From the NCBI RefSeq assembly GCF_002849855.1, contig NZ_CP018616.1, positions 1,488,001 to 1,552,000 of the forward strand: DNA of 64,000 nucleotides. The letters run 5' to 3'. Both the position numbers and the translations under genes were made by a program. Source of the DNA: Vibrio azureus (GTDB lineage Bacteria > Pseudomonadota > Gammaproteobacteria > Enterobacterales > Vibrionaceae). The notes under the pieces were generated by a model. The model had not been told where the DNA came from. It saw only the letters and a program-made list of their open reading frames with translations, and did not search any database. The first letter of the stretch is position 1. The number at the start of each line of letters is the position of its first letter. Below, piece by piece: positions 54,344 to 63,928 of the stretch.

Positions 54344-55540
54344 TTAAGGTTCAAGGGATGAAAAATGATGGACAACGTTAAATTCAAGCTTAGGGATGTC
54401 AGGATGATCCGTCGGAATGTGAAATACCGTGTGACGTGACAATTGATTAATCACCGTCGTATCCACCAGCATATCGATGAAACAGTCACCACGATAGGCC
54501 GCTAATGATGATTGACAGTCATGAGCTTCGATTTCAACCCCCTCCGGTAACACAGCGTTACTAATATCAATTTTGAATGAATGAGAACTTAAGTTCTGTA
54601 CAGGAACAGTAAATCCATAACTGTCGTCATCAAAAGGCAAATAAATGTCTTTCCAGTATCGGACATTGGAACTTAATGCTTTGATCCAGCCTGATTTATT
54701 AAAATCATTGACTCTGGTATAGAGACCAATTCCTCCATTATCTTCACACGAAGAGCCAATGCTGACGATCCCTACTTGCATAAACTGCCCCTCCTCGTAA
54801 TAACCAATGGGGCCACCACTATCGCCTTTGCACGAGTCTTTACCACTCAGAGGATCACCGACACAAATCACAGATTCAATTGATTCAGGAAACCCTATGT
54901 TTTGACATGCCACCCCTTGGTCGATAAATGATAGCTCGACTTGTTTGAGTTGAGTTGGTATTTGGCCTGTTTCATCTTTTCCCCAACCTAACACGGTCAA
55001 TTGGCTGGTATTGGCAACCAACTGTTTTACCGATTCTTCAGACGCGAGTTGAACGGCGGAAATCGACACTTCATCTTGAATATCCTCTTCGAGTTCAATA
55101 ATAGCGATATCATTGACTGCAGAGCGATCGTCATAATCGCTATGCAGATAATATTGAATCACTGGGAATGTTTGTGCTGCCGGACTGTGAAGATCTTTTG
55201 CGGCGACGGTCACATCGATATCACTGGCTTCATCAGGCTCTCCATCAGTAAATAAGCAATGCGCTGCGGTCAGTATATAACGCCCGCCAAGGTATGTTCC
55301 GCCACAAAAGTGTCGCTCATGAGCATCATTTGAGTTTCCCATGCCTAATGACACCATGAAAGAACTCGGTGCCGTAACGACTTCTTTCCCCCCAAGAATA
55401 CTTGGCATAGCCTCGTGGAGCATTTCACCGATTGCGTTGTGACTAAGTAGAGTGGATAAAGTGGCAACAGCAAGAGTTGTAAAAGGAGCACAGCTAGAAG
55501 AGTGATGTTTTAAAGCCAGTTGAGTGAGACGTTGTTTCAT
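54344..55540 (-). CDS. Secreted trypsin-like serine protease
   Basis: A 398-aa S1-family protease. A hydrophobic N-terminal stretch (APFTTLAVATLSTLLSHNAIG) serves for export; the mature enzyme probably begins at I48 (SILGGKEVV), as in zymogens. The catalytic triad is visible: H94 in TAAHC, D144 in VNDIAIIEL and S241 in CKGDSGGP. The S1-pocket Asp that would give trypsin specificity is in KDSCKGD. The C-terminal 100 residues form an extra domain with two cysteines. Unlike many vibrio proteases of this type, no GlyGly-CTERM tail is present. Confidence 0.9.
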   Translation of the reverse strand: MKQRLTQLALKHHSSSCAPFTTLAVATLSTLLSHNAIGEMLHEAMPSILGGKEVVTAPSSFMVSLGMGNSNDAHERHFCGGTYLGGRYILTAAHCLFTDGEPDEASDIDVTVAAKDLHSPAAQTFPVIQYYLHSDYDDRSAVNDIAIIELEEDIQDEVSISAVQLASEESVKQLVANTSQLTVLGWGKDETGQIPTQLKQVELSFIDQGVACQNIGFPESIESVICVGDPLSGKDSCKGDSGGPIGYYEEGQFMQVGIVSIGSSCEDNGGIGLYTRVNDFNKSGWIKALSSNVRYWKDIYLPFDDDSYGFTVPVQNLSSHSFKIDISNAVLPEGVEIEAHDCQSSLAAYRGDCFIDMLVDTTVINQLSRHTVFHIPTDHPDIPKLEFNVVHHFSSLEP

Positions 55541-55853
55541 TGATATTTACATCGTTTGTAAAATTATTAAGACTTTGATTTTATTTAATTCGATGAATTT
55601 CATCAATGATTTATCGGCGAGGCATTTATTTTAGATATGTATGGTGAAAAATAGATTGATTCTCGCCTAAGAAGATACTAACCGTAGCTTGGGAACTTTT
55701 TTGTTTAATGTGACATTTATTTACATAAAAACGTGATATTAGTCTAAAAATACAGGTCAATAGTGATAGTGGAGTCATCTACAAGCTACTATATAGTTAA
55801 TCAATAATGTCTTTAATCTCTAATATGTAACATTGTTTCAAGGAGGAAACATT
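55541..55853. other. Intergenic region upstream of the protease gene
   Basis: About 310 AT-rich bases holding the promoters of the protease gene and the small plus-strand ORF. I see no further gene or repeat. Confidence 0.4.
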
Positions 55854-55958
55854 ATGGAATGGATGAAAAGACTACTGAGAATACAAACGCATGAAGAGAA
55901 AAGACGTGAGCTACAAGAGAAGTTAAGGTTCGCACTATCGCAGTCCGTTGCTCGCTAG
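55854..55958 (+). CDS. 34-aa basic protein with a strong ribosome site
   Basis: MEWMKRLLRIQTHEEKRREL, then QEKLRFALSQSVAR. CAAGGAGGAAAC lies just before the ATG, and a clean terminator follows, so it is very likely translated. It is an amphipathic, basic helix with no membrane span. I do not recognise it. Confidence 0.7.
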   Translation: MEWMKRLLRIQTHEEKRRELQEKLRFALSQSVAR

Positions 55959-55969
55959 CCCCACTTACT

Positions 55970-56010
55970 CATTAATGACACCGTATCTTCTACAGTGTCA
56001 TTAATTTTTT
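55970..56010 (+). terminator. Terminator after the 34-aa gene
   Basis: ATTAATGACAC pairs with GTGTCATTAAT around about 13 bases and runs into TTTTTT. Confidence 0.88.
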
Positions 56011-56082
56011 ACCAAGCCATTTTAAAATACAGTATTTATTAAAACGAACCTGACCCGCAGGAAAGCACAATGCGTACGAAAA

Positions 56083-56391
56083 TTAAGCGCGTCTCTTGCC
56101 TTTTTGAGGAAAGCATTGGTGTGGGAAAACATTGCGGATATGCTGCTGAGTTTTTTTAGGAATATCTTTTGAAAAGACTAAACGCATGCTGGGAGTTGCA
56201 TTGTAAGCTCTTAATATGCCGTCAAAGGGTTCACGCTCACCGATCTCTTGCAAGTTGTGTTTCAAAGAAGGCGGCATGTGCCCTTTCACTGACGTAAGGT
56301 GACCATCTTTAAAGCGGGCTTTCAGCACAGGTCGATCAACAAAAATGAGTAAGAAAATAACAACTGCGGCAATTAAGATAACATAAAGCAT
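56083..56391 (-). CDS. DUF3634 family membrane protein
   Basis: A 102-aa protein from the ATG at 56391, with GGGAG 8 bases upstream. One N-terminal helix (LYVILIAAVVIFLLIFV) is followed by a basic cytosolic domain with FKDGHLTSVKGHMPPSLKHN and RLVFSKDIPKKTQQHIRNVFP. It matches DUF3634, small proteins of Vibrionaceae with no known function. It lies directly after matP on the same strand. Confidence 0.75.
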   Translation of the reverse strand: MLYVILIAAVVIFLLIFVDRPVLKARFKDGHLTSVKGHMPPSLKHNLQEIGEREPFDGILRAYNATPSMRLVFSKDIPKKTQQHIRNVFPHQCFPQKGKRRA

Positions 56392-56454
56392 TAGTAACAC
56401 TCCCTGATTAACAAAATCGAGTGAACAAAACTTAGTTGGCTTGGACTAATTCAG

Positions 56455-56904
56455 TTAACTCGATAGTAATTTACTGAGGTCTTCTTTTAAGGATGACACT
56501 TTTAAACTCGCCTGTTCACTTCTGGATGCTTCTGAAACAAGATACTCAATCGCGTCAGAAAGTGTACAACCTAATTCATTCGCTCTTGAAGCCAATTTTT
56601 CCCACACTCTGTAATCAAGGTCGATAGACTTTTTCTTTGTGTGAACTTGTTCAGCATTAAAGTGACGTTTGCGTTTGGCTCTTATTGCTTGTTTAAGTTT
56701 ATTATCAAGCTCTTGAGACATATGGTTATCTATCCATTGTAGCACTTTTGTTGGCTCATGCTCGATGCTACGCAATTCTGTGACTGCCGCATCAACTTCA
56801 CTGGTGTCAATGTATCGGGTGACCGCTTCACCTTCTTTCCATTTTTTGATGAGGTAGTTCCACTTCCAACCACATTCTAGATTATCAAGCTGCTGATATT
56901 TCAT
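56455..56904 (-). CDS. matP: Macrodomain Ter protein MatP
   Basis: Binds matS sites and organises the terminus region of the chromosome, delaying segregation of dif. At 149 aa it has the expected start (MKYQQLDNLECGWKWNYLIKKWKEGE), the middle helical bundle, and the C-terminal ribbon-helix-helix DNA-binding part (KKKSIDLDYRVWEKLASRANELG), followed by the tetramerisation coiled coil. Its gene lies 19 kb from dif, within the region it is expected to bind. One perfect matS match is at 38709. Confidence 0.95.
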   Translation of the reverse strand: MKYQQLDNLECGWKWNYLIKKWKEGEAVTRYIDTSEVDAAVTELRSIEHEPTKVLQWIDNHMSQELDNKLKQAIRAKRKRHFNAEQVHTKKKSIDLDYRVWEKLASRANELGCTLSDAIEYLVSEASRSEQASLKVSSLKEDLSKLLSS

Positions 56905-57417
56905 CTGTTAGGCCTTTTTTAAACGTCTAGTTACAGCGTAACTCACTAAGACAAAACCAGCAATAAAAACTCATAAAACTATCAATCTAAATGGTCTAAT
57001 CGTTGATCAATTAAACAAAACGAGTGCTCTTTCTTATCGAATACGATAACGATATCTCTTTTGTACAAATATGCCTGTCCCTGTTTATTCTCACTCAAAC
57101 ACCGCCTCCTGAAGACTACTTTGAAGGCTAATCTTGTGCCTGTCCTCGTTAGTTACTTTTATTTACTTCTCGTTATTTATGTCTGTCCCTATTAGTTTAT
57201 TAGTTTCCTTCTGCTTTTTACGCCTTTCGAAATCTCTCACTTGCTTAAAATGAGTCACTTTTCTTTTGTAATTGGATGGATCTCTGATGAATTTACTCAC
57301 TTACAGACGAACACATCAATTTATTGTGATTCGATCTTATGATTGGATAAATTGCTACTAGGGAGTTATTGCCCAATTCGCTATAATGGCGGCAATATTG
57401 AATGATGATGAATTTGA
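56905..57417. other. Intergenic region between matP and lonH with REP-like repeats
   Basis: About 510 bases without a gene. It holds three copies of a TGCCTGTCC-type repeat (57072-57198) and, at 57382-57387, a TATAAT -10 box for lonH with no good -35. Confidence 0.5.
57072..57198. repeat. Three degenerate TG(C/T)CTGTCC repeats
   Basis: TGCCTGTCCCTGTTTATT (57072), TGCCTGTCCTCGTTAGTT (57137) and TGTCTGTCCCTATTAGTT (57180) are variants of one element. Similar sequences recur between genes in vibrios and relatives and may be REP-type elements moved by RAYT transposases; that link is from memory. Confidence 0.6.
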
Positions 57418-59064
57418 ATGAACCAACTACATTGGCAAGATGTCACCCCTAGCTTTGAACAATACGCAGCAATTTTAAATCAAGCGTCTACGCTCCCTGA
57501 ACACACTTTTCTAGATCTTCAGCCTCGACTCGCCGCAACGATTGATCGTTTCATTAATCTTAAAGGCCTCACTCGAACTTTACTGGTCAATGGCCCAGAT
57601 AATTCTATTTACCGTGATTTGCTCTGCAGCGCATTAGAACAAAAAACCTCTGCTCCTGTTATTCGTATTGAGTCACTCGATGCAAAAGCTTTGTTTGACC
57701 GTTACCGTGTGGATAAACAAGGCCAAGTTACGCGAGAAGACGGCCTGATTGCTCAAGCGCACAATGGATACTTGGTGATCCCAGCGAATTTAATCCTTGC
57801 TAACCCTGCTTTGTGGCCAAACATTAAATCGTGCGTTGGTGGTTCAGCTCTAACTCCGGTGAATATCACTTCTGAGCGTTTGGCTTTATCGCCTATCGAG
57901 ACAAAGCAATATCAAGTAAAGCTTGTGATCAGTGGTGACCGTAACCAGCTTGCTGACATTGAATACTTAGACGGTGATCTCTCTGCGGGCATGGCCATGT
58001 ATGCTGAAGTAGAAGAAGATATTCACCTTTCTCAAGAAAACCTAGCACGTTACATCGGCCTGGTTCATTGGATCTGTTCGAAATATTCTATGCCAAAACT
58101 GCACAATGACGCTTTCGAAAGATTGATTTTAGCAGGCATGCGATACACTGAAGATCAACATTATTTGCCTCTTAACCTGATGTGGCATAACCAACTCCTT
58201 GACCTAGCTTCACAGTACAGTGAAACAGAGACTATTTCGTTTTCTGCTGTTGATGAAGCCATTGAGGATAAATACTACCGTGAATCATACCTTCCTCAAC
58301 GTGCGGTCGACGATATCCTCGACGGTCAAGTCATTATCGAGACGACTGGCGAGCAAGTTGGCCAGATCAATGGCCTAACTGTGATTGATATGGCGGGACA
58401 CCCTATTTCCTATGGAGAACCGGCTCGAATCTCTTGTGTGATTCATTTTGGCGATGGTGACGTTTCTGATGTGGAACGTAAGGCAGAACTTGGAGGCAAC
58501 CTTCATGCTAAAGGTATGATGATCATGCAAGCGTTTGTCAGCTCGGCCCTTAATCTGGATGAGCCTTTGCCGTATTCCGCTTCGATTGTGTTTGAACAGT
58601 CTTACAGCGAAGTCGATGGCGACAGTGCCTCACTTGCAGAGCTGTGTTGCTTGGTGAGTGCGCTGTCTGAATCTCCGGTCAATCAACAAATTGCCGTAAC
58701 AGGTGCTGTTGACCAATTTGGCCGAGTTCAAGCAGTAGGCGGGCTCAATGAGAAAATTGAGGGTTTCTACCGAGTATGTAAACACCAAGGCTTTACTGGT
58801 CAACAAGGTGTCATCATGCCGAAATCCAATCTAAAACATCTTGCACTGCATAAAGAAGTGATAGAGAGCATCAAAAATGATGAATTTCACATCTGGTCGG
58901 TGTCCACCGTAGATGAGGCAATCCCTCTTCTAATGTCACAACCGTTCCGTGGCGAAGAAGACAGTATCATCGGCAAAATCGCTGAACGTATTGAAAATTT
59001 TGAAAGACATGAGCATCCAGAAGGACTAGTGGATCGCATCAAGAACTGGTTCGTCAAGTACTGA
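57418..59064 (+). CDS. lonH: Lon-family protease LonH (YcbZ)
   Basis: A 548-aa protein combining a degenerate AAA-like N-terminal half with a Lon (S16) proteolytic C-terminal half. The Ser-Lys dyad is visible: S in EVDGDSASLAELC and K in VGGLNEKIEGFY. The N-terminal half lacks a proper Walker A (LLVNGPDNSIYRDLL), so it probably does not use ATP, unlike Lon itself. Between matP and fabA it has the same neighbours as in other gammaproteobacteria. Confidence 0.92.
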   Translation: MNQLHWQDVTPSFEQYAAILNQASTLPEHTFLDLQPRLAATIDRFINLKGLTRTLLVNGPDNSIYRDLLCSALEQKTSAPVIRIESLDAKALFDRYRVDKQGQVTREDGLIAQAHNGYLVIPANLILANPALWPNIKSCVGGSALTPVNITSERLALSPIETKQYQVKLVISGDRNQLADIEYLDGDLSAGMAMYAEVEEDIHLSQENLARYIGLVHWICSKYSMPKLHNDAFERLILAGMRYTEDQHYLPLNLMWHNQLLDLASQYSETETISFSAVDEAIEDKYYRESYLPQRAVDDILDGQVIIETTGEQVGQINGLTVIDMAGHPISYGEPARISCVIHFGDGDVSDVERKAELGGNLHAKGMMIMQAFVSSALNLDEPLPYSASIVFEQSYSEVDGDSASLAELCCLVSALSESPVNQQIAVTGAVDQFGRVQAVGGLNEKIEGFYRVCKHQGFTGQQGVIMPKSNLKHLALHKEVIESIKNDEFHIWSVSTVDEAIPLLMSQPFRGEEDSIIGKIAERIENFERHEHPEGLVDRIKNWFVKY

Positions 59065-59129
59065 TCGGAGTTGTTTAGCGTACACGTGTTCACTTAAGAT
59101 GCAGGTATCAAAAATTGGAGTAATTGATA

Positions 59130-59648
59130 ATGCAAAACAAACGTGATTCTTATAATCGTGAAGACCTTCTCGCATCAAGCCAAGGAGAGTTATTTGGTCC
59201 GGGTTACCCACAGTTGCCTGCACCAAACATGCTAATGATGGACCGAGTAACCAAAATGTCTGAAACAGAGGGCGATTTCGGTAAAGGCCTTATTCTCGCA
59301 GAATTGGATATTACTCCTGACCTTTGGTTCTTTGATTGTCACTTCCCTGGTGATCCAGTGATGCCTGGCTGCCTAGGACTGGATGCAATGTGGCAACTGG
59401 TTGGGTTCTTTCTTGGCTGGGTTGGAGGCAAAGGTAAAGGCCGTGCTCTTGGTGTTGGTGAAGTGAAATTCACAGGTCAAATTCTGCCAACAGCCAAAAA
59501 AGTCACCTACGAGATCCACATGAAACGCGTTGTGAACCGTAAACTCGTTATGGGCCTGGCTGATGGACGCGTGTGTGTTGACGGTAAAGAAATTTATGTG
59601 GCAAAAGACCTTAAAGTTGGCTTATTCCAAGATACTTCAAGCTTCTAA
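59130..59648 (+). CDS. fabA: 3-hydroxydecanoyl-ACP dehydratase/isomerase FabA
   Basis: Makes the cis-3-decenoyl-ACP that begins unsaturated fatty acid synthesis. The catalytic pair is H71 in [13 protein letters not shown] and D85 in [11 protein letters not shown]. The protein is 172 aa from the ATG at 59130 (GGAG 9 bases upstream), exactly the E. coli length. It converges on rmf. Confidence 0.96.
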   Translation: MQNKRDSYNREDLLASSQGELFGPGYPQLPAPNMLMMDRVTKMSETEGDFGKGLILAELDITPDLWFFDCHFPGDPVMPGCLGLDAMWQLVGFFLGWVGGKGKGRALGVGEVKFTGQILPTAKKVTYEIHMKRVVNRKLVMGLADGRVCVDGKEIYVAKDLKVGLFQDTSSF

Positions 59649-59731
59649 TTTTAAGTTTTGAGTCTAAGCCGCTCACTAAAACCGTTAACTTAAAGAGGCT
59701 CCTTTGTTGGAGTCTTTTTCATTTAATGAAA

Positions 59732-59753
59732 AGGCTCTCAACGAGGAGAGCCT
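59732..59753 (-). terminator. Terminator of rmf
   Basis: AGGCTCTC pairs with GAGAGCCT around 6 bases, followed on the minus strand by TTTCATT. It lies between fabA and rmf and may help end both. Confidence 0.75.
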
Positions 59754-59792
59754 AAACGGATATAAAGCCAAATAGTATGTGGAGGGTTAATT

Positions 59793-59966
59793 TTATTTAT
59801 AGAGTCCAGAGTGTTTTTCATCTCTGGCATCACGCCAACCGCCGAGCCAATACGAACGAGCGTCAACTTGTTGGTATGGACACGCTTCTTGAGATCTTCC
59901 ATTCAGTCCAGCTTTAAAGCCTTGTGATTGAGCTCGTTCTAGGCGATCACGTTTTTGTCTCTTCAT
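59793..59966 (-). CDS. rmf: Ribosome modulation factor
   Basis: A 57-aa basic protein that dimerises 70S ribosomes into inactive 100S particles in stationary phase. Reading the minus strand gives MKRQKRDRLERAQSQGFKAG, then LNGRSQEACPYQQVDARSYW, then LGGWRDARDEKHSGLYK, an excellent match to RMF. A terminator follows at 59732-59753. In E. coli it is also next to fabA. Confidence 0.96.
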   Translation of the reverse strand: MKRQKRDRLERAQSQGFKAGLNGRSQEACPYQQVDARSYWLGGWRDARDEKHSGLYK

Positions 59967-60137
59967 AGTGAATTCCTCATACAGATCTATTAACTAACGT
60001 ACAGCTGTAAATGTGAACCTTTTATGGAGCTTTGATGACTCCAATTAAAATAATCGTCCAGTTTTGATGTTTTCACAAGGCAAAAAAAAGCAGAGTCTCA
60101 TTTCTGTGAGACTCTGCTTGATTTCGACAAAAGAGTA

Positions 60138-61781
60138 TTATTTCCGACGGAACCCAAACAAGGCAAGCATGGTCAAAGCCAACCAACCTAAGCCCGCGCC
60201 TTTTCGCTCAGAAGTCTTATCCTCAATGCTTCGAACAGTGATATCCTCTTGATTCGCACCTTGAATCGGGACAAGCTGAACAGCGACTATCTTCTCTTTC
60301 GTAGCACACAGAGAGTTATGAGCTGTTGATTGATAACCACCTTCACATTTCATTGCTGTTGCAGAAATGATACCTTGATCGTTAATATCTGTTGCATCGA
60401 TAACACGGAACTGGTTGTTTTCTGAGTTCAGACCATTATTGGCCAAATCATCTAAAAACCACGATCGACCGCGATAGATATCTTTATAACGGCTACCTTC
60501 AATTTCATCAGGAAGCAAAGTGGTAATAAAAGCCCTTTGTGACCTTGGTTTACCATCAATTTCGGCATGTCTTTCAAAGTCGACCGCGCCAACGAGTTCA
60601 TTGAAGTTATTGATCGCGCCTACTTTTGTGTTTGCACCATCAAATAGAACATTATTATCACTGAAATAATGATAGCTTAAGCTTTCATTAATATTATCAA
60701 CGTAGAACAAACGGTTCGGGAAAGCACGGCCAAAACCAGAGCTGCCATTTTTGGGGCGATACTTAGCGGTTCCGACTGCAAGGCCGTTCTTATTGACCGT
60801 GTGGAGAATGCTGCTTGGGTAGTTTTCTTGATCTAGTACCGTTGATGCTGTCGCCTCGTCAGAATTTTGTAAATTCTTGAAGACAGTAGCAACCAGCTCT
60901 TCATTATCATTCGAGTTATAACCGACACCGTAAACAGCATCACCGATAGCGACTAAGTCACGGATACTGCCGTTAGATGTACTTTTGTCTTCCAAATCGG
61001 CGCCACCAACCCAATTAAAGCTTTTAACTAAAACAGCTTTATCTGAGTCTACCTTCCAGAATGAAGCTTTAGAGGACCAATATTTAGAACCGTTGTTTGA
61101 TTGAGCAATACTACCCGAAATATAAGTTTCACCATTGTGTTCTAAACGAGCAAAGGCTTGAGTACGCTGGTTATCTTCAGTCGGCAGGAATACGTCACCA
61201 GAAAAACCAACATTTCGTGTTGATTGTTCTCTTTGGCTACCAGTTACCTTACCATCAGCAGAAATTTGATTAATGACAGTGTTATATCCGGATACGTTTA
61301 TCTTTGGAACAAGTTCGTTAGAGCCGTCTTCTTTAAAAAGGTAAGCAATAGAGTTGTCATGATCACCATCTACCTCATGCTTGTAACCTTCGTCGTACTG
61401 TAGAACCGCAAAGAAATCGCTACAGTTACCATCGGTATAACCTAAATAATCCTTGCAGTAATCTACAAAACCATCGTGGCCATCGGATAAGTATTCAAAA
61501 CCTCTACCGATATCAAAAGGGACTTCACTGCGATAGCTGAACCCTTCTTCACCATGTCTTTTTACTTCTAAACCAAAAAAAGACGAGTTTTGAGTACAAT
61601 CGGAGCCCCAACAGGGCTCTGCTCCAGCGGGTGATTTAGAGACGGCAACACCATATTCGTTATCTTTACTGCCTTCAGGTGATGTTTTTTCAATAACGTT
61701 ATAAAGTGCAGCATTGACATGAAATGCAGAACCCACGCAAATGGCGATGGTGGTTAGTTTGAGTATATTACGACTATTCAT
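60138..61781 (-). CDS. DUF3466 secreted protein with a C-terminal sorting tail
   Basis: A 547-aa exported protein (signal peptide LKLTTIAICVGSAFHVNA) with repeats typical of DUF3466, which may form a beta-propeller-like structure. Several repeats have an AFIT or AFAR pattern with AV-G. The end, GAGLGWLALTMLALFGFRRK, is a hydrophobic segment and basic tail of the GlyGly-CTERM type processed by rhombosortase. The ATG at 61781 is 7 bases after the end of uup, so they may share a transcript. Function unknown. Confidence 0.85.
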   Translation of the reverse strand: MNSRNILKLTTIAICVGSAFHVNAALYNVIEKTSPEGSKDNEYGVAVSKSPAGAEPCWGSDCTQNSSFFGLEVKRHGEEGFSYRSEVPFDIGRGFEYLSDGHDGFVDYCKDYLGYTDGNCSDFFAVLQYDEGYKHEVDGDHDNSIAYLFKEDGSNELVPKINVSGYNTVINQISADGKVTGSQREQSTRNVGFSGDVFLPTEDNQRTQAFARLEHNGETYISGSIAQSNNGSKYWSSKASFWKVDSDKAVLVKSFNWVGGADLEDKSTSNGSIRDLVAIGDAVYGVGYNSNDNEELVATVFKNLQNSDEATASTVLDQENYPSSILHTVNKNGLAVGTAKYRPKNGSSGFGRAFPNRLFYVDNINESLSYHYFSDNNVLFDGANTKVGAINNFNELVGAVDFERHAEIDGKPRSQRAFITTLLPDEIEGSRYKDIYRGRSWFLDDLANNGLNSENNQFRVIDATDINDQGIISATAMKCEGGYQSTAHNSLCATKEKIVAVQLVPIQGANQEDITVRSIEDKTSERKGAGLGWLALTMLALFGFRRK

Positions 61782-61788
61782 AGAATGA

Positions 61789-63708
61789 TTAACTGTCCTG
61801 TTGCATGGCTTCGAGTTCTTCCCATCGCTCGAACGCAATTTCCAGCTCCTGCTCTTTAGCAGCAAGCTGTTCTAATATTTGTTGAGTTTGGTCTGCAGGC
61901 TTAGTGAAGAATTCTGGATCATTCACTTGAACTTGCAGTGTTTCAATATCCGACTCTAGTGTCTCTAATAAAGCTGGTAAAGACTCTAACTCTCGTTGAA
62001 GCTTATATGATAACTTCTTCGAATTATTCTTAGTCGATGTTGTTTTGGGAGTTTCCTCAACCACTTTTTCTTTTTTGCTCGCGGGCTGGCTTACACTTCG
62101 TGATGAGATAACTTGCTCACGCTGCTGCTTGGCATCGTGATAACCGCCAACAAACTCTTCAATAATACCGTTACCTTCGAAGATCCAACTTGTGGTCACA
62201 GTGTTATCAACAAACTCGCGGTCGTGACTTACAAGAAGTAACGTACCCTGATAATTGGCAAGCATTTCTTCTAAAAGTTCCAATGTTTCGATGTCTAAAT
62301 CGTTAGTTGGTTCGTCTAGAATAAGTAAATTGTTAGGTTTCAATAGGATACGAGCAAGCAGTAGGCGATTTTTTTCACCTCCAGAAAGTGCCTTAACCGG
62401 GGTTCTGGCACGCTTGGGAGCAAATAAGAAATCCTGTAGGTAACTTAATGCATGGCGCTGACGGCCACCTACCATAACTTCTTGTTTACCATCGGCTAAA
62501 TTGTCAATTACGGTTTTCTCAGGATCCAACATTTCACGATATTGGTCGAAATACGCCACTTCAAGTTTAGTACCACAATGTAAACGGCCTTGCTGGGCTT
62601 CGAGTTTACCCAGTAGCAATTTGAGTACGGTACTTTTACCGCATCCATTTGGCCCTATCAGTGCGATTCGGTCACCGCGCATGATATTGAAGCTGAAATC
62701 AGAAACAATCGGCTTGCCTTCAAACGCAAAGGAAACATTTTCGGCTTCGAAAACAATTTTTCCTGAACGAGAAGCATCATCGACACTGAGGTTAACTTTA
62801 CCTTGAACTTCTCGGCGATCGCTGCGCTCTTCACGAAGCTTTTTCAAAGCACGAACACGGCCTTCGTTACGAGTACGGCGAGCTTTTATTCCTTGGCGAA
62901 TCCACACTTCTTCTTGAGCAAGTTTCTTGTCAAACTCTGCATTTTGCATTTCTTCGACACGAAGCATTTCTTCTTTATCTACAAGGTATTGATCGTAATT
63001 ACCTGGGAAAGAAGCTAACTGCCCTCTATCGAGATCAACGATTCGCGTTGCCATTGATTTAATGAACGTACGGTCGTGAGAAATAAAGATGATCGAGCCT
63101 TTGAAATCCTTCAGGAATGTCTCTAGCCATTCAATAGTGGTGACATCGAGATGGTTGGTCGGCTCATCAAGCAACAACACATCAGGGTCGCACACTAAAG
63201 CGCGAGCAAGCGCTGCTTTACGTTGCCAACCGCCGGATAAATCGGTCAGTTTGGTTTCCGGTGTCAGTTTTAATGCCCCAAGCACATTCTTAACTCGATC
63301 GTCGAAGCGCCATGCATTCAAGTGATCAAGTTGCTCTTGCACTTTAGACAGTCGATTGATGTTTTTTTCACTTGGGTCATGAGCAACAAGATCCAACAGA
63401 TCATGGTAGATCTTCAGTTGTTCACCAGTCTCAGCCAGACCACCAGAAACGTATTCATACACCGTTCCCTCTTGGTTACGTGGCGGATCTTGTTCTAGTC
63501 GTGAAACGACGACATCCTGGGTGACTTGAATTTTGCCATCATCCAGAACGATCTCGCCGGCGAGCACTTTCATGAGTGTTGATTTACCCGCACCATTGCG
63601 CCCCACTAAACAGACGCGCTCGTTTTCTTGTAACGCGAATTCTGCTTTATCGAGCAGTGGGTGATCGCCAAAGGCGAGTTGTGCGTTATGAATGGTAAGT
63701 AATGCCAT
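61789..63708 (-). CDS. uup: ABC-F family ATPase Uup
   Basis: A 639-aa tandem ABC protein without membrane parts; in E. coli it affects transposon excision and acts on ribosomes or DNA branches. Two nucleotide-binding domains are visible (GRNGAGKST and LLDEPTNHLDV; GPNGCGKST and ILDEPTNDLDI), and a C-terminal coiled-coil Uup domain (LESLPALLETLESDIETLQVQ...). The ATG at 63708 begins MALLTIHNAQLAFG; the frame runs open upstream to 63744. It overlaps the glutaredoxin-like gene by 23 bases. Confidence 0.93.
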   Translation of the reverse strand: MALLTIHNAQLAFGDHPLLDKAEFALQENERVCLVGRNGAGKSTLMKVLAGEIVLDDGKIQVTQDVVVSRLEQDPPRNQEGTVYEYVSGGLAETGEQLKIYHDLLDLVAHDPSEKNINRLSKVQEQLDHLNAWRFDDRVKNVLGALKLTPETKLTDLSGGWQRKAALARALVCDPDVLLLDEPTNHLDVTTIEWLETFLKDFKGSIIFISHDRTFIKSMATRIVDLDRGQLASFPGNYDQYLVDKEEMLRVEEMQNAEFDKKLAQEEVWIRQGIKARRTRNEGRVRALKKLREERSDRREVQGKVNLSVDDASRSGKIVFEAENVSFAFEGKPIVSDFSFNIMRGDRIALIGPNGCGKSTVLKLLLGKLEAQQGRLHCGTKLEVAYFDQYREMLDPEKTVIDNLADGKQEVMVGGRQRHALSYLQDFLFAPKRARTPVKALSGGEKNRLLLARILLKPNNLLILDEPTNDLDIETLELLEEMLANYQGTLLLVSHDREFVDNTVTTSWIFEGNGIIEEFVGGYHDAKQQREQVISSRSVSQPASKKEKVVEETPKTTSTKNNSKKLSYKLQRELESLPALLETLESDIETLQVQVNDPEFFTKPADQTQQILEQLAAKEQELEIAFERWEELEAMQQDS

Positions 63709-63928
63709 TATTGTCCAACCAATGTGTAAGTTGCTCAGAATCAAACGGCCAGTTTAATTCTGAATCTTGATATTTTAAAACCGGTATAGTGACACCGTAA
63801 CGAGAAAATAAGTCATCATCAAAAGCGATATCAATGATCTGTGTTTTCTCGCTGAGACCCAGTTGATCTACAAGAGAAAAGGCCATCTCACAAAGATGGC
63901 ACCCTTCTGTGCTGTATAGTGTAAGCAC
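63686..63928 (-). CDS. Glutaredoxin-like protein (DUF836)
   Basis: An 80-aa thioredoxin-fold protein with the start MLTLYSTEGCHLCEMAFSLVD, where CHLC is the redox-type CxxC pair. The conserved cis-Pro is in YGVTIPVLKY. It may reduce or bind a partner; its exact task is unknown. It overlaps uup by 23 bases and is first in that transcript. Confidence 0.88.
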   Translation of the reverse strand: MLTLYSTEGCHLCEMAFSLVDQLGLSEKTQIIDIAFDDDLFSRYGVTIPVLKYQDSELNWPFDSEQLTHWLDNNGITYHS

